A DNA stretch of 64,000 bases, from NCBI GenBank assembly GCA_963750015.1, contig CAVVPU010000143.1:32452-96451 (forward strand), read 5' to 3'. Each line of letters opens with the position of its first letter. The stretch's first letter is position 1. The stretch comes from CAVVNC01 sp963750015. GTDB taxonomy: Bacteria; Desulfobacterota; Syntrophorhabdia; Syntrophorhabdales; WCHB1-27. This document shows, piece by piece, positions 55,496 to 63,756 of this stretch. The position numbers and the translations under genes are program-made. The notes under the pieces are model-generated. The model ran no database searches. It saw nothing but the letters and a program-made list of their open reading frames with translations, and was not told the origin of the DNA.

Positions 55496-56098
55496 ATGAG
55501 GCAGAAAGAGGCTCCATGGGGGAGGAGAGGGGAACCGTTGCGCGAAGAGCTTGCGAATCATGGGGCACGAAGAATAATGGAGAGAAGAGAAGCCGTCCGT
55601 AAGCGCTGCTTCGGCGCCTGCCTTGACGCTTATCCCTCTGCGATCGTCGCGCTTCTGAGAAAGGAAAAGGACCGGTTCCAGAACCCGATAGGCTACTCGC
55701 TGGAAGCGGCAGTAGACGCCCTTTTCGACCTTCTTCAGGGTGTGTCGATGGAACATGGGCAACAGACAGTCGATGACGCTGTCCGCATCATGGCTGTCCA
55801 GTCCTGCCCCCCGTCACTGACCCTCTCGTTTATTCGCCTCTTCAAGGAGGCGGTCAGGGATGAACTGTCAGGCGGGGAGGGCGCAGCCGATCTCCCCCTC
55901 ATCGAGGCACGCCTCGATGAGATCATGATGGGGGCCTTCGATTTTTATGTCGAATGCAGGGAACGCATCAACAGGGTCAGAACGGGCGAGGTCAAGGCAG
56001 CGCACGAGCGCCTCTCGCGCCTGCTCGGCTCCATGATGGGAAGTCACGCGGCGGAAGGAGAAGGACTCGAGGCGGTTGATGAGGAGACGGGCAGATGA
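55496..56098 (+). CDS. Helical protein between the two dsrMK pairs (RsbRD N-terminal-like)
   Basis: 200 residues, all-alpha, no membrane helix. It resembles the RsbRD_N domain, the N-terminal sensory part of stressosome RsbR proteins: YPSAIVALLRKEKDRFQNPI, YSLEAAVDALFDLLQGVSME and DDAVRIMAVQSCPPSLTLSF. Related genes are often found next to dsrM in sulfate reducers (my recollection, unchecked). It starts four bases after the DsrK-like stop and overlaps dsrM by four bases (ATGA), so it is translated with the operon. A role in sensing or assembling the DsrMK complexes is inferred from position only. Confidence 0.75.
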   Translation: MRQKEAPWGRRGEPLREELANHGARRIMERREAVRKRCFGACLDAYPSAIVALLRKEKDRFQNPIGYSLEAAVDALFDLLQGVSMEHGQQTVDDAVRIMAVQSCPPSLTLSFIRLFKEAVRDELSGGEGAADLPLIEARLDEIMMGAFDFYVECRERINRVRTGEVKAAHERLSRLLGSMMGSHAAEGEGLEAVDEETGR

Positions 56099-57081
56099 TA
56101 TTGGCCCTTCTCGTGGTGATAGTCCTCGTTGCCATCCCGTGGGTGGGCGTAGGTCTGCTAGGTCTCAAGGCGCTTTTCGGCGTCATCCTGCCTTATGCGG
56201 CGCTTACCCTTTTTCTTGCCGGCTTCATTTGGCGGCTCCTTTCGTGGGGGCGCTCCCCCGTGCCGTTCCACATACCGACGGTCTGCGGCCAACAGAAGTC
56301 GCTTCCCTGGATAAAGGCCGGCAATATAGAGAGCCCCTCAACCAGGTGGGGAGTGGTTGCGAGAATGGCCCTCGAAGTCCTTCTTTTCCGCTCCCTCTGG
56401 CGGAACGACAGGACCGAGCTGAAGCGTCCGCAAAAGCTGATCTATAGTCCCAAGCGTTTCTTATGGCTCGGGGGCATACTTTTTCACTGGTCGCTCCTTG
56501 TGATCCTTCTGCGCCACCTCCGTCTCTTCACCGAGCCCGTACTGCCTGGTATCGCCTCTTTGCAGGATCTCGACGGGTTCTTCCAGATAGGGGTCCCCGC
56601 CCTATACATGAGCGACATAGTGATTTCCGTTGCTCTCATCTATCTCCTCATGCGGCGGCTCTTCTTTCCCCAGGTGCGACTGATTTCTCTTCCTTCCGAC
56701 TATTTTGCTCTTTTCCTTCTCATGGCCGTGGCGGCTTCCGGCATCCTCATGCGTCATTTTTTCAAGGCGGACCTTGAGCAGGTAAAGGAAATCCTCCTCG
56801 GCATGATAAGCTTAAGACCAGCCTTGCCCGAGGCCCTCGGCCTGGCCTTCTATATTCACGTGTTCCTCGTTTCTGTTCTCGTCGCCTATTTCCCGTGGAG
56901 CAAGCTGATGCATGCTCCGGGCGTCATCCTGAGCCCCACGAGAAACCTGAGGAATGACAGCCGGGCCCGCCGCCATGTGAACCCCTGGGCCTACCCGGTG
57001 AAGGTCCATACGTACGAGGAGTATGAGGAAGAGTTCGGGGAAGCGATGAAGGAAGCCGGGATTCCGGTGGAGAAGGGGTAA
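56095..57081 (+). CDS. dsrM: DsrM, membrane cytochrome b of DsrMKJOP
   Basis: 328 residues. ATG at 56095 overlaps the preceding stop. About six membrane helices: LLVVIVLVAIPWVGVGLLGL, VILPYAALTLFLAGFIWRLL, LGGILFHWSLLVILLRHLRL, PALYMSDIVISVALIYLLMR, YFALFLLMAVAASGILMRHF and FYIHVFLVSVLVAYFPWSKL. The His residues in FHWSLLVILLRHLRL and LMRHFF are candidate heme b ligands. Its NarI-like core includes the LPSDYFALFLLMAVAASGIL motif of DsrM proteins. It exchanges electrons with quinone and DsrK. The next gene begins ten bases later. Compare the divergent paralog at 53013. Confidence 0.93.
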   Translation: MILALLVVIVLVAIPWVGVGLLGLKALFGVILPYAALTLFLAGFIWRLLSWGRSPVPFHIPTVCGQQKSLPWIKAGNIESPSTRWGVVARMALEVLLFRSLWRNDRTELKRPQKLIYSPKRFLWLGGILFHWSLLVILLRHLRLFTEPVLPGIASLQDLDGFFQIGVPALYMSDIVISVALIYLLMRRLFFPQVRLISLPSDYFALFLLMAVAASGILMRHFFKADLEQVKEILLGMISLRPALPEALGLAFYIHVFLVSVLVAYFPWSKLMHAPGVILSPTRNLRNDSRARRHVNPWAYPVKVHTYEEYEEEFGEAMKEAGIPVEKG

Positions 57082-57090
57082 GGGGCGCAT

Positions 57091-58701
57091 ATGGCCGAGC
57101 CGAAACAGGAAGAGCTTCTCGATATAGACCTGAAGCCCCTTAAGGCGCCGACGACCCTTCCGCCTTTCAGAAAGGGGACCTACGGCTACGGCGCGCCCTT
57201 GAAGCACCAGAAGTACCTCGGCCTTCCGAACCAGAAGGAGTGGCAGCCGACGGATGTTGACTGGAAGCTGCCCGAGAACTGGAAGGAGATCGTCCTTGAA
57301 GGAATGGGGAAGCTTCTTGCCCGCCACCGCTCGTTCAAGCTCTATCTCGATATCTGCGTCAGGTGTGGGGCCTGCGCCGACAAGTGCCACTACTTCATCG
57401 GCACGGGCGACCCGAGGAACATGCCTGTCATGCGCGCGGAGCTTCTGCGCTCGGTCTACCGCCGCTACTTTACCGTTGCGGGGCGGCTTTTAGGCAGGTT
57501 TGCAGGAGCCAGGGATCTGACCGAGGACGTCATAAAAGAATGGTTCTACTATTTTTACCAGTGTTCCGAGTGCCGCCGCTGCTCCGTCTACTGTCCTTAC
57601 GGCATCGATACCTGTGAGATCACGATGATGGGAAGGGAGCTTTTGAACCTGCTCGGCCTCAACATCCAGTGGGTCGTGGAGCCGGCTTCCAACTGCTTCA
57701 GGACGGGGAACCATCTCGGTATCCCCCCCCATGCGATGAAAGAAACCCTTGAGTTCGCTGTGGACGAGCTGCAGGGCATTACGGGGATCAAAGTCGACCT
57801 CCCTATCAACAGGAAGGGGGCTGAGATCCTTTTCGTCGCACCTTCCGCCGATTTTTTCGCGAACCCCCACTGGTATACTCTCCTGGGTTATCTTGCCCTC
57901 TTCCATGAGATAGGCCTTGACTATACCTGGAGCACTTACGCCTCAGAAGGGGGCAACTTCGGTCTTTTCCATTCCTCGGAGCTTGCAAAAAGACTCAACG
58001 CCAAGATATACGCCGAGGCAAAAAGACTCGGGGTTAGATGGGTCCTGGGCGGGGAGTGCGGCCATATGTGGCGGGTCCTTCATCAATATATGGATACTTT
58101 CAACGGTCCTGCCGATTTCCTCGAAGAGCCCGTCTCTCCTCTCACGGGGACGAAGTTTGAGAATGCTCGATCGACGAAAATGGTCCACGTCGCGGAGTTT
58201 ACGGCCGACTTAATAAAGTGCGGCAACGTGAAGCTCGATCCGTCGAGGAACGATAAATACAGCATCACCTTCCACGACTCCTGCAATCCGGCCAGGGCCA
58301 TGGGACTACTGGAAGAACCCCGTTTTATCTTAAACAGCGTGGCCAACCGTTTCTATGAGATGCCGGAAAATACCATCAGGGAGAAGACTTTCTGCTGCGG
58401 GAGCGGCGCAGGCCTCGGCTCTGATGAGAACATGGAGATGAGGCTCCGCGGGGGATTACCCCGGGCAAATGCAGTAAAGTACGTGGCCGAGCGCCACGGG
58501 GTGAACATGCTCGCCTGCATGTGCGCCATCGACAAGGCATCCTTGACGCCCCTTCTCGAATACTGGGTGCCCGGGGTGGAAGTGGGTGGGGTGCACGAAT
58601 TCGTGGGCAACGCCCTCGTGATGAAAGGTGAGCAGCCGCGGACGACGAACCTGAGGGGGGAGCCGCTCACGGATCAGATCGGCGAATCAGGCAATGAGTG
58701 A
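57091..58701 (+). CDS. dsrK: DsrK, catalytic Fe-S subunit of DsrMKJOP
   Basis: 536 residues. Two [4Fe-4S] sites, CVRCGACADKCHYF and CSECRRCSVYCPYGID, are followed by the CCG domain: HDSCNPARAMGLLEE, KTFCCGSGAGLGSDENMEM and ACMCAIDKASLTPL, with VLGGECGHMWRVLHQYMDTF before. The cysteines fit the noncubane [4Fe-4S] cluster that reduces DsrC trisulfide. The N-terminus (residues 1-75) is DsrK-specific, with PTTLPPFRKGTYGYGAP and a conserved Trp/Leu segment. It overlaps dsrJ by eight bases. It is clearly closer to classical DsrK than the copy at 53894. Confidence 0.95.
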   Translation: MAEPKQEELLDIDLKPLKAPTTLPPFRKGTYGYGAPLKHQKYLGLPNQKEWQPTDVDWKLPENWKEIVLEGMGKLLARHRSFKLYLDICVRCGACADKCHYFIGTGDPRNMPVMRAELLRSVYRRYFTVAGRLLGRFAGARDLTEDVIKEWFYYFYQCSECRRCSVYCPYGIDTCEITMMGRELLNLLGLNIQWVVEPASNCFRTGNHLGIPPHAMKETLEFAVDELQGITGIKVDLPINRKGAEILFVAPSADFFANPHWYTLLGYLALFHEIGLDYTWSTYASEGGNFGLFHSSELAKRLNAKIYAEAKRLGVRWVLGGECGHMWRVLHQYMDTFNGPADFLEEPVSPLTGTKFENARSTKMVHVAEFTADLIKCGNVKLDPSRNDKYSITFHDSCNPARAMGLLEEPRFILNSVANRFYEMPENTIREKTFCCGSGAGLGSDENMEMRLRGGLPRANAVKYVAERHGVNMLACMCAIDKASLTPLLEYWVPGVEVGGVHEFVGNALVMKGEQPRTTNLRGEPLTDQIGESGNE

Positions 58702-59101
58702 GAGGATGCACGGCAAAGCTTTGGTCTTCGCAATTATTATCGTGGTTCTCGCCTCTCTTGCGGGGCTTTTCGTCTATTCGAGGGTAGGGGCGCAAGCCGG
58801 GTGGCCCCCGAAGCTCGAGGCTCCGCCCAAAGGTGAGAAACAGTGCGTGGAGTCGAAAGAATACATGCGCCGGCACCACGTGGACCTTCTGATCCAGTGG
58901 AGGGATAAGAGGGTGCGAGAAGGCGCCCTGAAATATATCGCTTCTGACGGGAAGGAATATACCATGAGCCTCAGCCAGACCTGCCTCGGCTGCCATTCGA
59001 ACAAAGCCCAGTTCTGTGACCGGTGCCACGACCAGATGGGCGTCCAGCCCCCCTGCTTTGATTGCCACGTGCAGGCGGAAAAGGGAGAAGCGGCACGATG
59101 A
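58694..59101 (+). CDS. dsrJ: DsrJ, periplasmic triheme cytochrome c
   Basis: 135 residues. One N-terminal membrane anchor (LVFAIIIVVLASLAGLFVYS) precedes three heme motifs: CLGCH, CDRCH and CFDCH. Conserved Cys51 in KQCVESKEYMRRHH matches the Cys known as an unusual heme ligand in DsrJ, followed by the Met/His residues. It gives the DsrMKJOP complex a periplasmic electron connection. Its stop overlaps the dsrO start (ATGA), and it begins within dsrK. Confidence 0.95.
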   Translation: MSERMHGKALVFAIIIVVLASLAGLFVYSRVGAQAGWPPKLEAPPKGEKQCVESKEYMRRHHVDLLIQWRDKRVREGALKYIASDGKEYTMSLSQTCLGCHSNKAQFCDRCHDQMGVQPPCFDCHVQAEKGEAAR

Positions 59102-59847
59102 CGAGAAGGGAATTCCTTCGGATGATGGCTTTCTCGGGTTTTATCCTTGCCACACCTGCCTATATCTTAAAGGCAGCCGGTGCGAAGACGGGAGAGACCG
59201 AAAAAGCCCGAAAACAATGGGCCATGGCCGTCTCTGTATTCGGGTGCACGAAGAAAGAGGGGTGCACAACGTGCATCGATGCCTGCCGGCGCGTCCATAA
59301 CATCCCCGATATCCCCGACCGCAGAAGGGAGATCAAGTGGATATGGAGCTCTCCCTTCGAATCGCTCTTTCCCGAAGAACCGGCATATATGGGGGACCTT
59401 AAAGGTCGACAGGTCCTGACCCTATGCAACCATTGCGAGAAACCTCCCTGCGTGTCGGTCTGCCCCACGAAGGCGACCTTCAGAAGAGACGACGGCATTG
59501 TCATGATGGATTATCACCGGTGCATCGGCTGCCGGTACTGTATGGCAGCTTGCCCCTATGGGGCGCGGAGCTTCAACTGGTTCGACCCCCGTCCATTCAT
59601 TCGCTCCATGGACAAAGGGTACCCGACCCGTACTAAGGGCGTGGTGGAGAAGTGCAGCTTCTGTGAGGAGAGGCTTGCGACAGGGCTCGCGCCGGCTTGT
59701 GTCGAAGCATGCGAAGATAATTGCCTCACCTTCGGCGATCTGAGCGATGAAAAGTCATCAATAAGGCGCCTCCTCGCTTCGCGTCCGGCCCTTCGGCGGA
59801 AGGCCGAGCTGGGAACGGGGCCGAAGGTCTTCTACGTGCTGGCATAG
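59098..59847 (+). CDS. dsrO: DsrO, periplasmic ferredoxin-like subunit
   Basis: 249 residues from ATG at 59098, which overlaps dsrJ; an upstream start at 59062 lies inside dsrJ. The Tat signal TRREFLRMMAFSGF exports it in folded form. Cys-rich motifs for four clusters: CTKKEGCTTCIDACRRVHN, CNHCEKPPCVSVCPTKAT, CIGCRYCMAACPYGAR and CSFCEERLATGLAPACVEAC. It is the HybA/NrfC-type subunit that wires DsrJ to the membrane subunit DsrP. Confidence 0.95.
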   Translation: MTRREFLRMMAFSGFILATPAYILKAAGAKTGETEKARKQWAMAVSVFGCTKKEGCTTCIDACRRVHNIPDIPDRRREIKWIWSSPFESLFPEEPAYMGDLKGRQVLTLCNHCEKPPCVSVCPTKATFRRDDGIVMMDYHRCIGCRYCMAACPYGARSFNWFDPRPFIRSMDKGYPTRTKGVVEKCSFCEERLATGLAPACVEACEDNCLTFGDLSDEKSSIRRLLASRPALRRKAELGTGPKVFYVLA

Positions 59848-59867
59848 CACTGCGGTGGAGATAGGTC

Positions 59868-61019
59868 ATGATTGAAAGAGCAATAAAAGGCGGCAAGGGT
59901 TATTGGACGTGGCTCCTCTTTCTCTGTGCCCTGGTCGCCACGGGCTTCGCCTCCTATCTCTACCAGTGGAACCACGGTCTCTCAGTGACGGGCATGGGCC
60001 GGAGCGTCTCGTGGGGTCTCTATATCGCGAACTTCACCTTCTTCGTAGGCGTCGCCGCTTCGGCGGTCACCGTCGTCCTTCCGTACTACCTCCACAACGT
60101 GAAGGAATTCGGGAAGATTACGATACTCGGCGAGTTCCTCGCTGTCCCGGCCGTTGTCATGTCGCTCCTCTTCATCATCGTCGACCTCGGAAGACCTGAC
60201 CGCGCGTTCAACCTGATCCTGCACCCGGCTCCTGCATCCTTGCTCTTCTGGGACATGATCGTCCTCAACGGGTATCTCGTCCTTAACCTTCTCATCGGGT
60301 GGTCGACCCTGGACGCGGAAAACAAGGAGGAGAAGCCCCTTCCATGGGTACGGTTCCTCATTCTTCTCTCCATTCCATGGGCAGTGAGCATCCACACGGT
60401 GACAGCCTTCATTTATCAGGGTCTCGTTGCCCGGCCCCTCTGGCACACTCCCCTCTGGGCGCCGCGGTTCCTCGCCTCCGCCTTTACCTCCGGACCTGCG
60501 CTGCTCATCTTAATGTCGCTCTTTATCCGGCGTGTGAGCCGCTTCGATCCGGGAAACGAGACCATCCAGAAGGTCGCCACCATCGCCACCTATGCGCTTC
60601 TCGTCAACATTTTCCTGCTCCTCGTCGAGCTTTTCACGACCCTCTACGGCGCCATACCTTCAGATGTCTCCCATCTTAAATACCTTTTCGTGGGTATCGA
60701 CGGCCACAGGGCGCTCGTTCCCTGGACGTGGCTCTCCATGGCCTTGATGGGTGGTTCCGCGCTCGCCCTCCTGAGTAAGACCTTCAGGCAAAAAGATGCG
60801 CTCCTCGCTATGGTCTGCGTTGCAATCGTCGTAGGTGTCTGGATAGACAAAGGACTCGGCCTCGTTGTTCCGGGCTTTATCCCTTCCCCTCTCGGCGATG
60901 TCACCGAATACGGACCTACTCTTCCTGAGATCCTGATCGTGACCGGGGTCTGGGCGTTCGGCGCCCTCCTTGTCACCCTTCTTTACAGAATGGCCATATC
61001 TGTGAAGCTACACCAATAG
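59868..61019 (+). CDS. dsrP: DsrP, NrfD-type membrane quinone subunit
   Basis: 383 residues with about ten membrane helices, for example WTWLLFLCALVATGFASYLY, GLYIANFTFFVGVAASAVTV and LLILMSLFIRRVSRFDPGNE. It matches the NrfD/PsrC family, which exchanges electrons between quinones and periplasmic ferredoxin-like partners. It follows dsrO after 20 bases and closes the complex operon. The next gene starts 114 bases later. Confidence 0.95.
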   Translation: MIERAIKGGKGYWTWLLFLCALVATGFASYLYQWNHGLSVTGMGRSVSWGLYIANFTFFVGVAASAVTVVLPYYLHNVKEFGKITILGEFLAVPAVVMSLLFIIVDLGRPDRAFNLILHPAPASLLFWDMIVLNGYLVLNLLIGWSTLDAENKEEKPLPWVRFLILLSIPWAVSIHTVTAFIYQGLVARPLWHTPLWAPRFLASAFTSGPALLILMSLFIRRVSRFDPGNETIQKVATIATYALLVNIFLLLVELFTTLYGAIPSDVSHLKYLFVGIDGHRALVPWTWLSMALMGGSALALLSKTFRQKDALLAMVCVAIVVGVWIDKGLGLVVPGFIPSPLGDVTEYGPTLPEILIVTGVWAFGALLVTLLYRMAISVKLHQ

Positions 61020-61133
61020 GTAGGGGAATGGAATCTGTTTGTTACGGGCTGTGTGGACATAATTTGTTGCATTACCTTCATTTTTATAATAAGAATGTCA
61101 TGCACGCAGAAAAGTACAAGGAGGATTCGTGGC

Positions 61134-61931
61134 ATGAGCGTTTCGAGAAGGAGCCTTCTGAAAAGCGCCGGCGGCCTGATCGTGGGTCTCGGCATCGGTG
61201 CGGTCGCAGGCATACCGAAGAGCGCCACCGCCCAATCGCCGGCAGGGGCGCGGGAGCTGCCTTGGCCGTACAAGAAGCTTGACCCTGACGCGGTGGCCGA
61301 GCGGGGCTACGCCGGATACTACAAGGGGGCGTGCTGCTTCGGGGCCTTCGACGGCGTGGTCGGGGAGCTGCAAAGGGTAGTAGGAGGGCCGTACGACAAT
61401 TTTCCCAACAGTCTAATGGGCTTCGGCGAAGGGGGCGTGGCAGGCATGTCCACACTCTGCGGCGCCCTGAACGGGGCGGCAATGGCCATATTCCTCACCG
61501 TGGGCGGCACTGACAAGGAGAGACACGATAGGGCCTTCGTTCTTATCAGGGACCTCTATAACTGGTACGAGCGGTCGCCGTTGCCTGACTACAGGCCAAA
61601 GAAGCTGAAGTTCGAGATCGTCTCGTCAATCTCCCGGTCCCAGCTCTGCCATGTCTCGGTGGCGAACTGGTGCAAGGTGTCTAAATTCAAATCCTTTTCC
61701 TCCGAGCGCGCCGAGAGGTGCGCCTGGATAGCAGCTTCCGTTGCCCGTAAGACAGCCATCATGCTGAACGAGAACGCGGAAGGGACTTTCAAGGCGGCCT
61801 ATCCTCTTGCCGCTTCGGTGCAGGCGTGCCGGAGCTGTCATGACCAGGGCGGCTCCCTGGAGAATTCCCGAGGCATGATGGACTGCGGCGGATGTCACTT
61901 CACGGGCAAGAGTGCCCATCCGAAGATTTAG
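61134..61931 (+). CDS. Tat-exported C_GCAxxG_C_C family protein with two heme c motifs
   Basis: 265 residues from ATG at 61134, behind AAGGAGG at ten bases; the longer frame from 61053 places extra sequence before the leader. The Tat signal is VSRRSLLKSAGGLIVGLGIG. The mature part holds the C_GCAxxG_C_C signature (KGACCFGAFDGVVGEL, GVAGMSTLCGALNGAAMAIF) and more Cys (QLCHVSVANWCKVSK, ERCAWIA). The C-terminus has two CxxCH sites: CRSCHDQ and CGGCHFTG. The C_GCAxxG_C_C family is often redox-related or of unknown function; the heme sites are an addition. Its place after dsrP suggests a periplasmic electron carrier linked to DsrJOP. Confidence 0.82.
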   Translation: MSVSRRSLLKSAGGLIVGLGIGAVAGIPKSATAQSPAGARELPWPYKKLDPDAVAERGYAGYYKGACCFGAFDGVVGELQRVVGGPYDNFPNSLMGFGEGGVAGMSTLCGALNGAAMAIFLTVGGTDKERHDRAFVLIRDLYNWYERSPLPDYRPKKLKFEIVSSISRSQLCHVSVANWCKVSKFKSFSSERAERCAWIAASVARKTAIMLNENAEGTFKAAYPLAASVQACRSCHDQGGSLENSRGMMDCGGCHFTGKSAHPKI

Positions 61932-62047
61932 GAGCGGCTTAGGGCGGAAGATGGATTGGCGCGCATCAAGCGCCATAAGACAGAGGCAGTGAATAAGAAC
62001 CTTGGGGAAGTGTTCTCGGAAAGACTAATCTTAGAAGGAGGAAGGCC

Positions 62048-63448
62048 GTGACAGACAAAACCAAACCAAAGGCGTCCGCAGCGGTAGCCCCACAGAATCC
62101 GACAGGTTTCGGATGGAAGGAGCTCTATCTGAAGGAGGATTGGTGGGCGATTTATCTGGGACTCGGCATCGTGGTCATCGGGTTTCTCGCGCTCGTGAGC
62201 GGAAGCACGGTGGTAAAGGCGCTCTCCATCAACCCAGGAGGGCTCAAGTGGACAACCTTCGGTCAACTGGGAAGCCATTTTGCCAATAATGCTCATCTCT
62301 ACCTCCTGCAATTGCTCGCGTGGCTGATCATCTTCGGCGTGTCCACAAAAATAATGGGCGTTAAAGCTTCCCGCTTCATCCCCGCCTTCATCATCCTTTA
62401 CATAATGTCGACCATCATGTTTGCAGTCGGAGGGTGGGTCAACGCCCAGAAGTACAACCTCGAGCCGCCTCTGGTGGCGCTCATCGTCGGGCTCTTGATC
62501 GCGAATGTGGTGCGTCTCCCTAAGTGGCTCGATTCCGGCTTCAGGGTCGAGTATTACGTGAAGACAGGCATCGTTCTACTGGGCGCCACCTTCCCCATCG
62601 CCCTCGTGGTTTCCGCCGGGCCCGTTGCCCTGCTCCAGGCCACGGTGATCTCTCTGCTCACCTGCCTGGTGATATACTTTGTCGCGACCAAGGTATTCGG
62701 CCTCGATAAACGGCTTGCTTCCCTCCTCGGAGTGGGAGGCGCGGTTTGTGGGGTTTCCGCGTCCATCGCAATCGCGAGCTCCGTGAAAGCGAAAAAGGAA
62801 GACCTCTATATCACGGTAACCCTCGTCGTGGTTTGGGCCCTGGTCATGATCTTTTTCATCCCCTTCATGTCCAAGCTCTTCCAGTTGAATGCAGGACAGG
62901 CGGGGGCATGGGTAGGGACCTCCGAGTTCGCCGACGCGGCAGGTTTTGCGGCAGCGAGTGCTTACGGTCGGATGGCGGGCAATGAGAATGCAGCCCTCCA
63001 GGCATTTACCCTCATGAAGGTAATAGGCAGGGATATCTGGATCGGCATCTGGTCTTTTATCTTCGCCCTCATCGCGTGCCTCAAGTGGGAGAAAGACGAG
63101 TGTGGCGTAAGGCCGAGCGCTATGGAAATATGGTGGAGGTTCCCCAAGTTCGTCATCGGCTTCTTCGTGGCTTCCCTTCTGGTGAGCGTCATAAGTGCAG
63201 GCTACACGACGCCGGTCTTTAACAAACTGGTGAGGCCCAACCTGATTAACCCTATTTCGTCGCTTCGGTCCTGGACATTCATATTCTGTTTCCTGAGCAT
63301 AGGCCTTACAACGAGATTCAAGGAGCTCAAGGGGGCAGGCTGGAAGTCGCTCGGCGCTTTCAGTGCAGGGGTGGTCCTCAACGTGGTGCTCGGCTTTATA
63401 CTCTCCGTTTACGTTTTTGGAGGGTATTGGACGGCCCTGGTGAAATAG
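62048..63448 (+). CDS. YeiH-family transporter (putative sulfate exporter family)
   Basis: 466 residues with about ten membrane helices (WAIYLGLGIVVIGFLALVSG, PALVALIV-type repeats, VGGAVCGVSASIAIASSVKA, VVVWALVMIFFIPFMSKLFQ, LRSWTFIFCFLSIGLTTRFK). The GGAVCGVSASIAIAS motif and the LGVGGAVCG turn are hallmarks of the YeiH family, whose members are annotated as putative sulfate exporters. GGAGGAAGG lies ahead of the GTG start. The gene follows the Dsr region; moving sulfate, sulfite or another small sulfur acid is plausible but unproven. A short hairpin at 61957-61975 lies in its leader. Confidence 0.85.
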   Translation: MTDKTKPKASAAVAPQNPTGFGWKELYLKEDWWAIYLGLGIVVIGFLALVSGSTVVKALSINPGGLKWTTFGQLGSHFANNAHLYLLQLLAWLIIFGVSTKIMGVKASRFIPAFIILYIMSTIMFAVGGWVNAQKYNLEPPLVALIVGLLIANVVRLPKWLDSGFRVEYYVKTGIVLLGATFPIALVVSAGPVALLQATVISLLTCLVIYFVATKVFGLDKRLASLLGVGGAVCGVSASIAIASSVKAKKEDLYITVTLVVVWALVMIFFIPFMSKLFQLNAGQAGAWVGTSEFADAAGFAAASAYGRMAGNENAALQAFTLMKVIGRDIWIGIWSFIFALIACLKWEKDECGVRPSAMEIWWRFPKFVIGFFVASLLVSVISAGYTTPVFNKLVRPNLINPISSLRSWTFIFCFLSIGLTTRFKELKGAGWKSLGAFSAGVVLNVVLGFILSVYVFGGYWTALVK

Positions 63449-63502
63449 CTTCCATCATTCGAGAATAGGAGGTCTTCTCGTGGACAGTGGTTGGGGATTG
63501 CG

Positions 63503-63715
63503 ATGAGTGACCAGTGCTCGAATTGCACTCATTTCGAAGATGACCCTGCCTTCGTGGAGGCCTCCTTCCCCGGATTGAGATCTCTCGACTCCGCCTATTC
63601 GTCCGTGGCGGCCGGGGCAGGGGTCTGCCTGCGGTTCGGCCTCTTCGTCGCTCCCTGGAAGGGATGCGGGGGTTTTGAGACAAAGGGGCTTGGCACGGGG
63701 AGAAGCGAAAGATAA
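63503..63715 (+). CDS. Small four-cysteine protein
   Basis: 70 residues from ATG at 63503 (GGGGAT upstream; an earlier ATG at 63491 has none). Cysteines: CSNCTHFEDD (5, 8), GVCLRFGLFV (42) and KGCGGFE (55). The C-x2-C...GVC...C-x-x-F spacing recalls small rubredoxin-like or high-potential Fe-S modules that accompany glycyl-radical or reductase subunits, but I do not recognise a family. It lies 55 bases after the transporter on the same strand. Could bind Fe-S or Zn. Confidence 0.6.
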   Translation: MSDQCSNCTHFEDDPAFVEASFPGLRSLDSAYSSVAAGAGVCLRFGLFVAPWKGCGGFETKGLGTGRSER

Positions 63716-63756
63716 GCCCATCTTCCGCGGCGAAAAGACCGGCCGGGCAGCCGGAA

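Noticed and set aside
48571..61019. Oxidative (reverse) Dsr pathway
   Set aside because: DsrD is present and no DsrEFH or DsrL is seen, which favours the reductive type; absence is only within this window.
61957..61975. Hairpin TGGCGC/GCGCCA before the YeiH gene as terminator
   Set aside because: Only six base pairs and no T tract.
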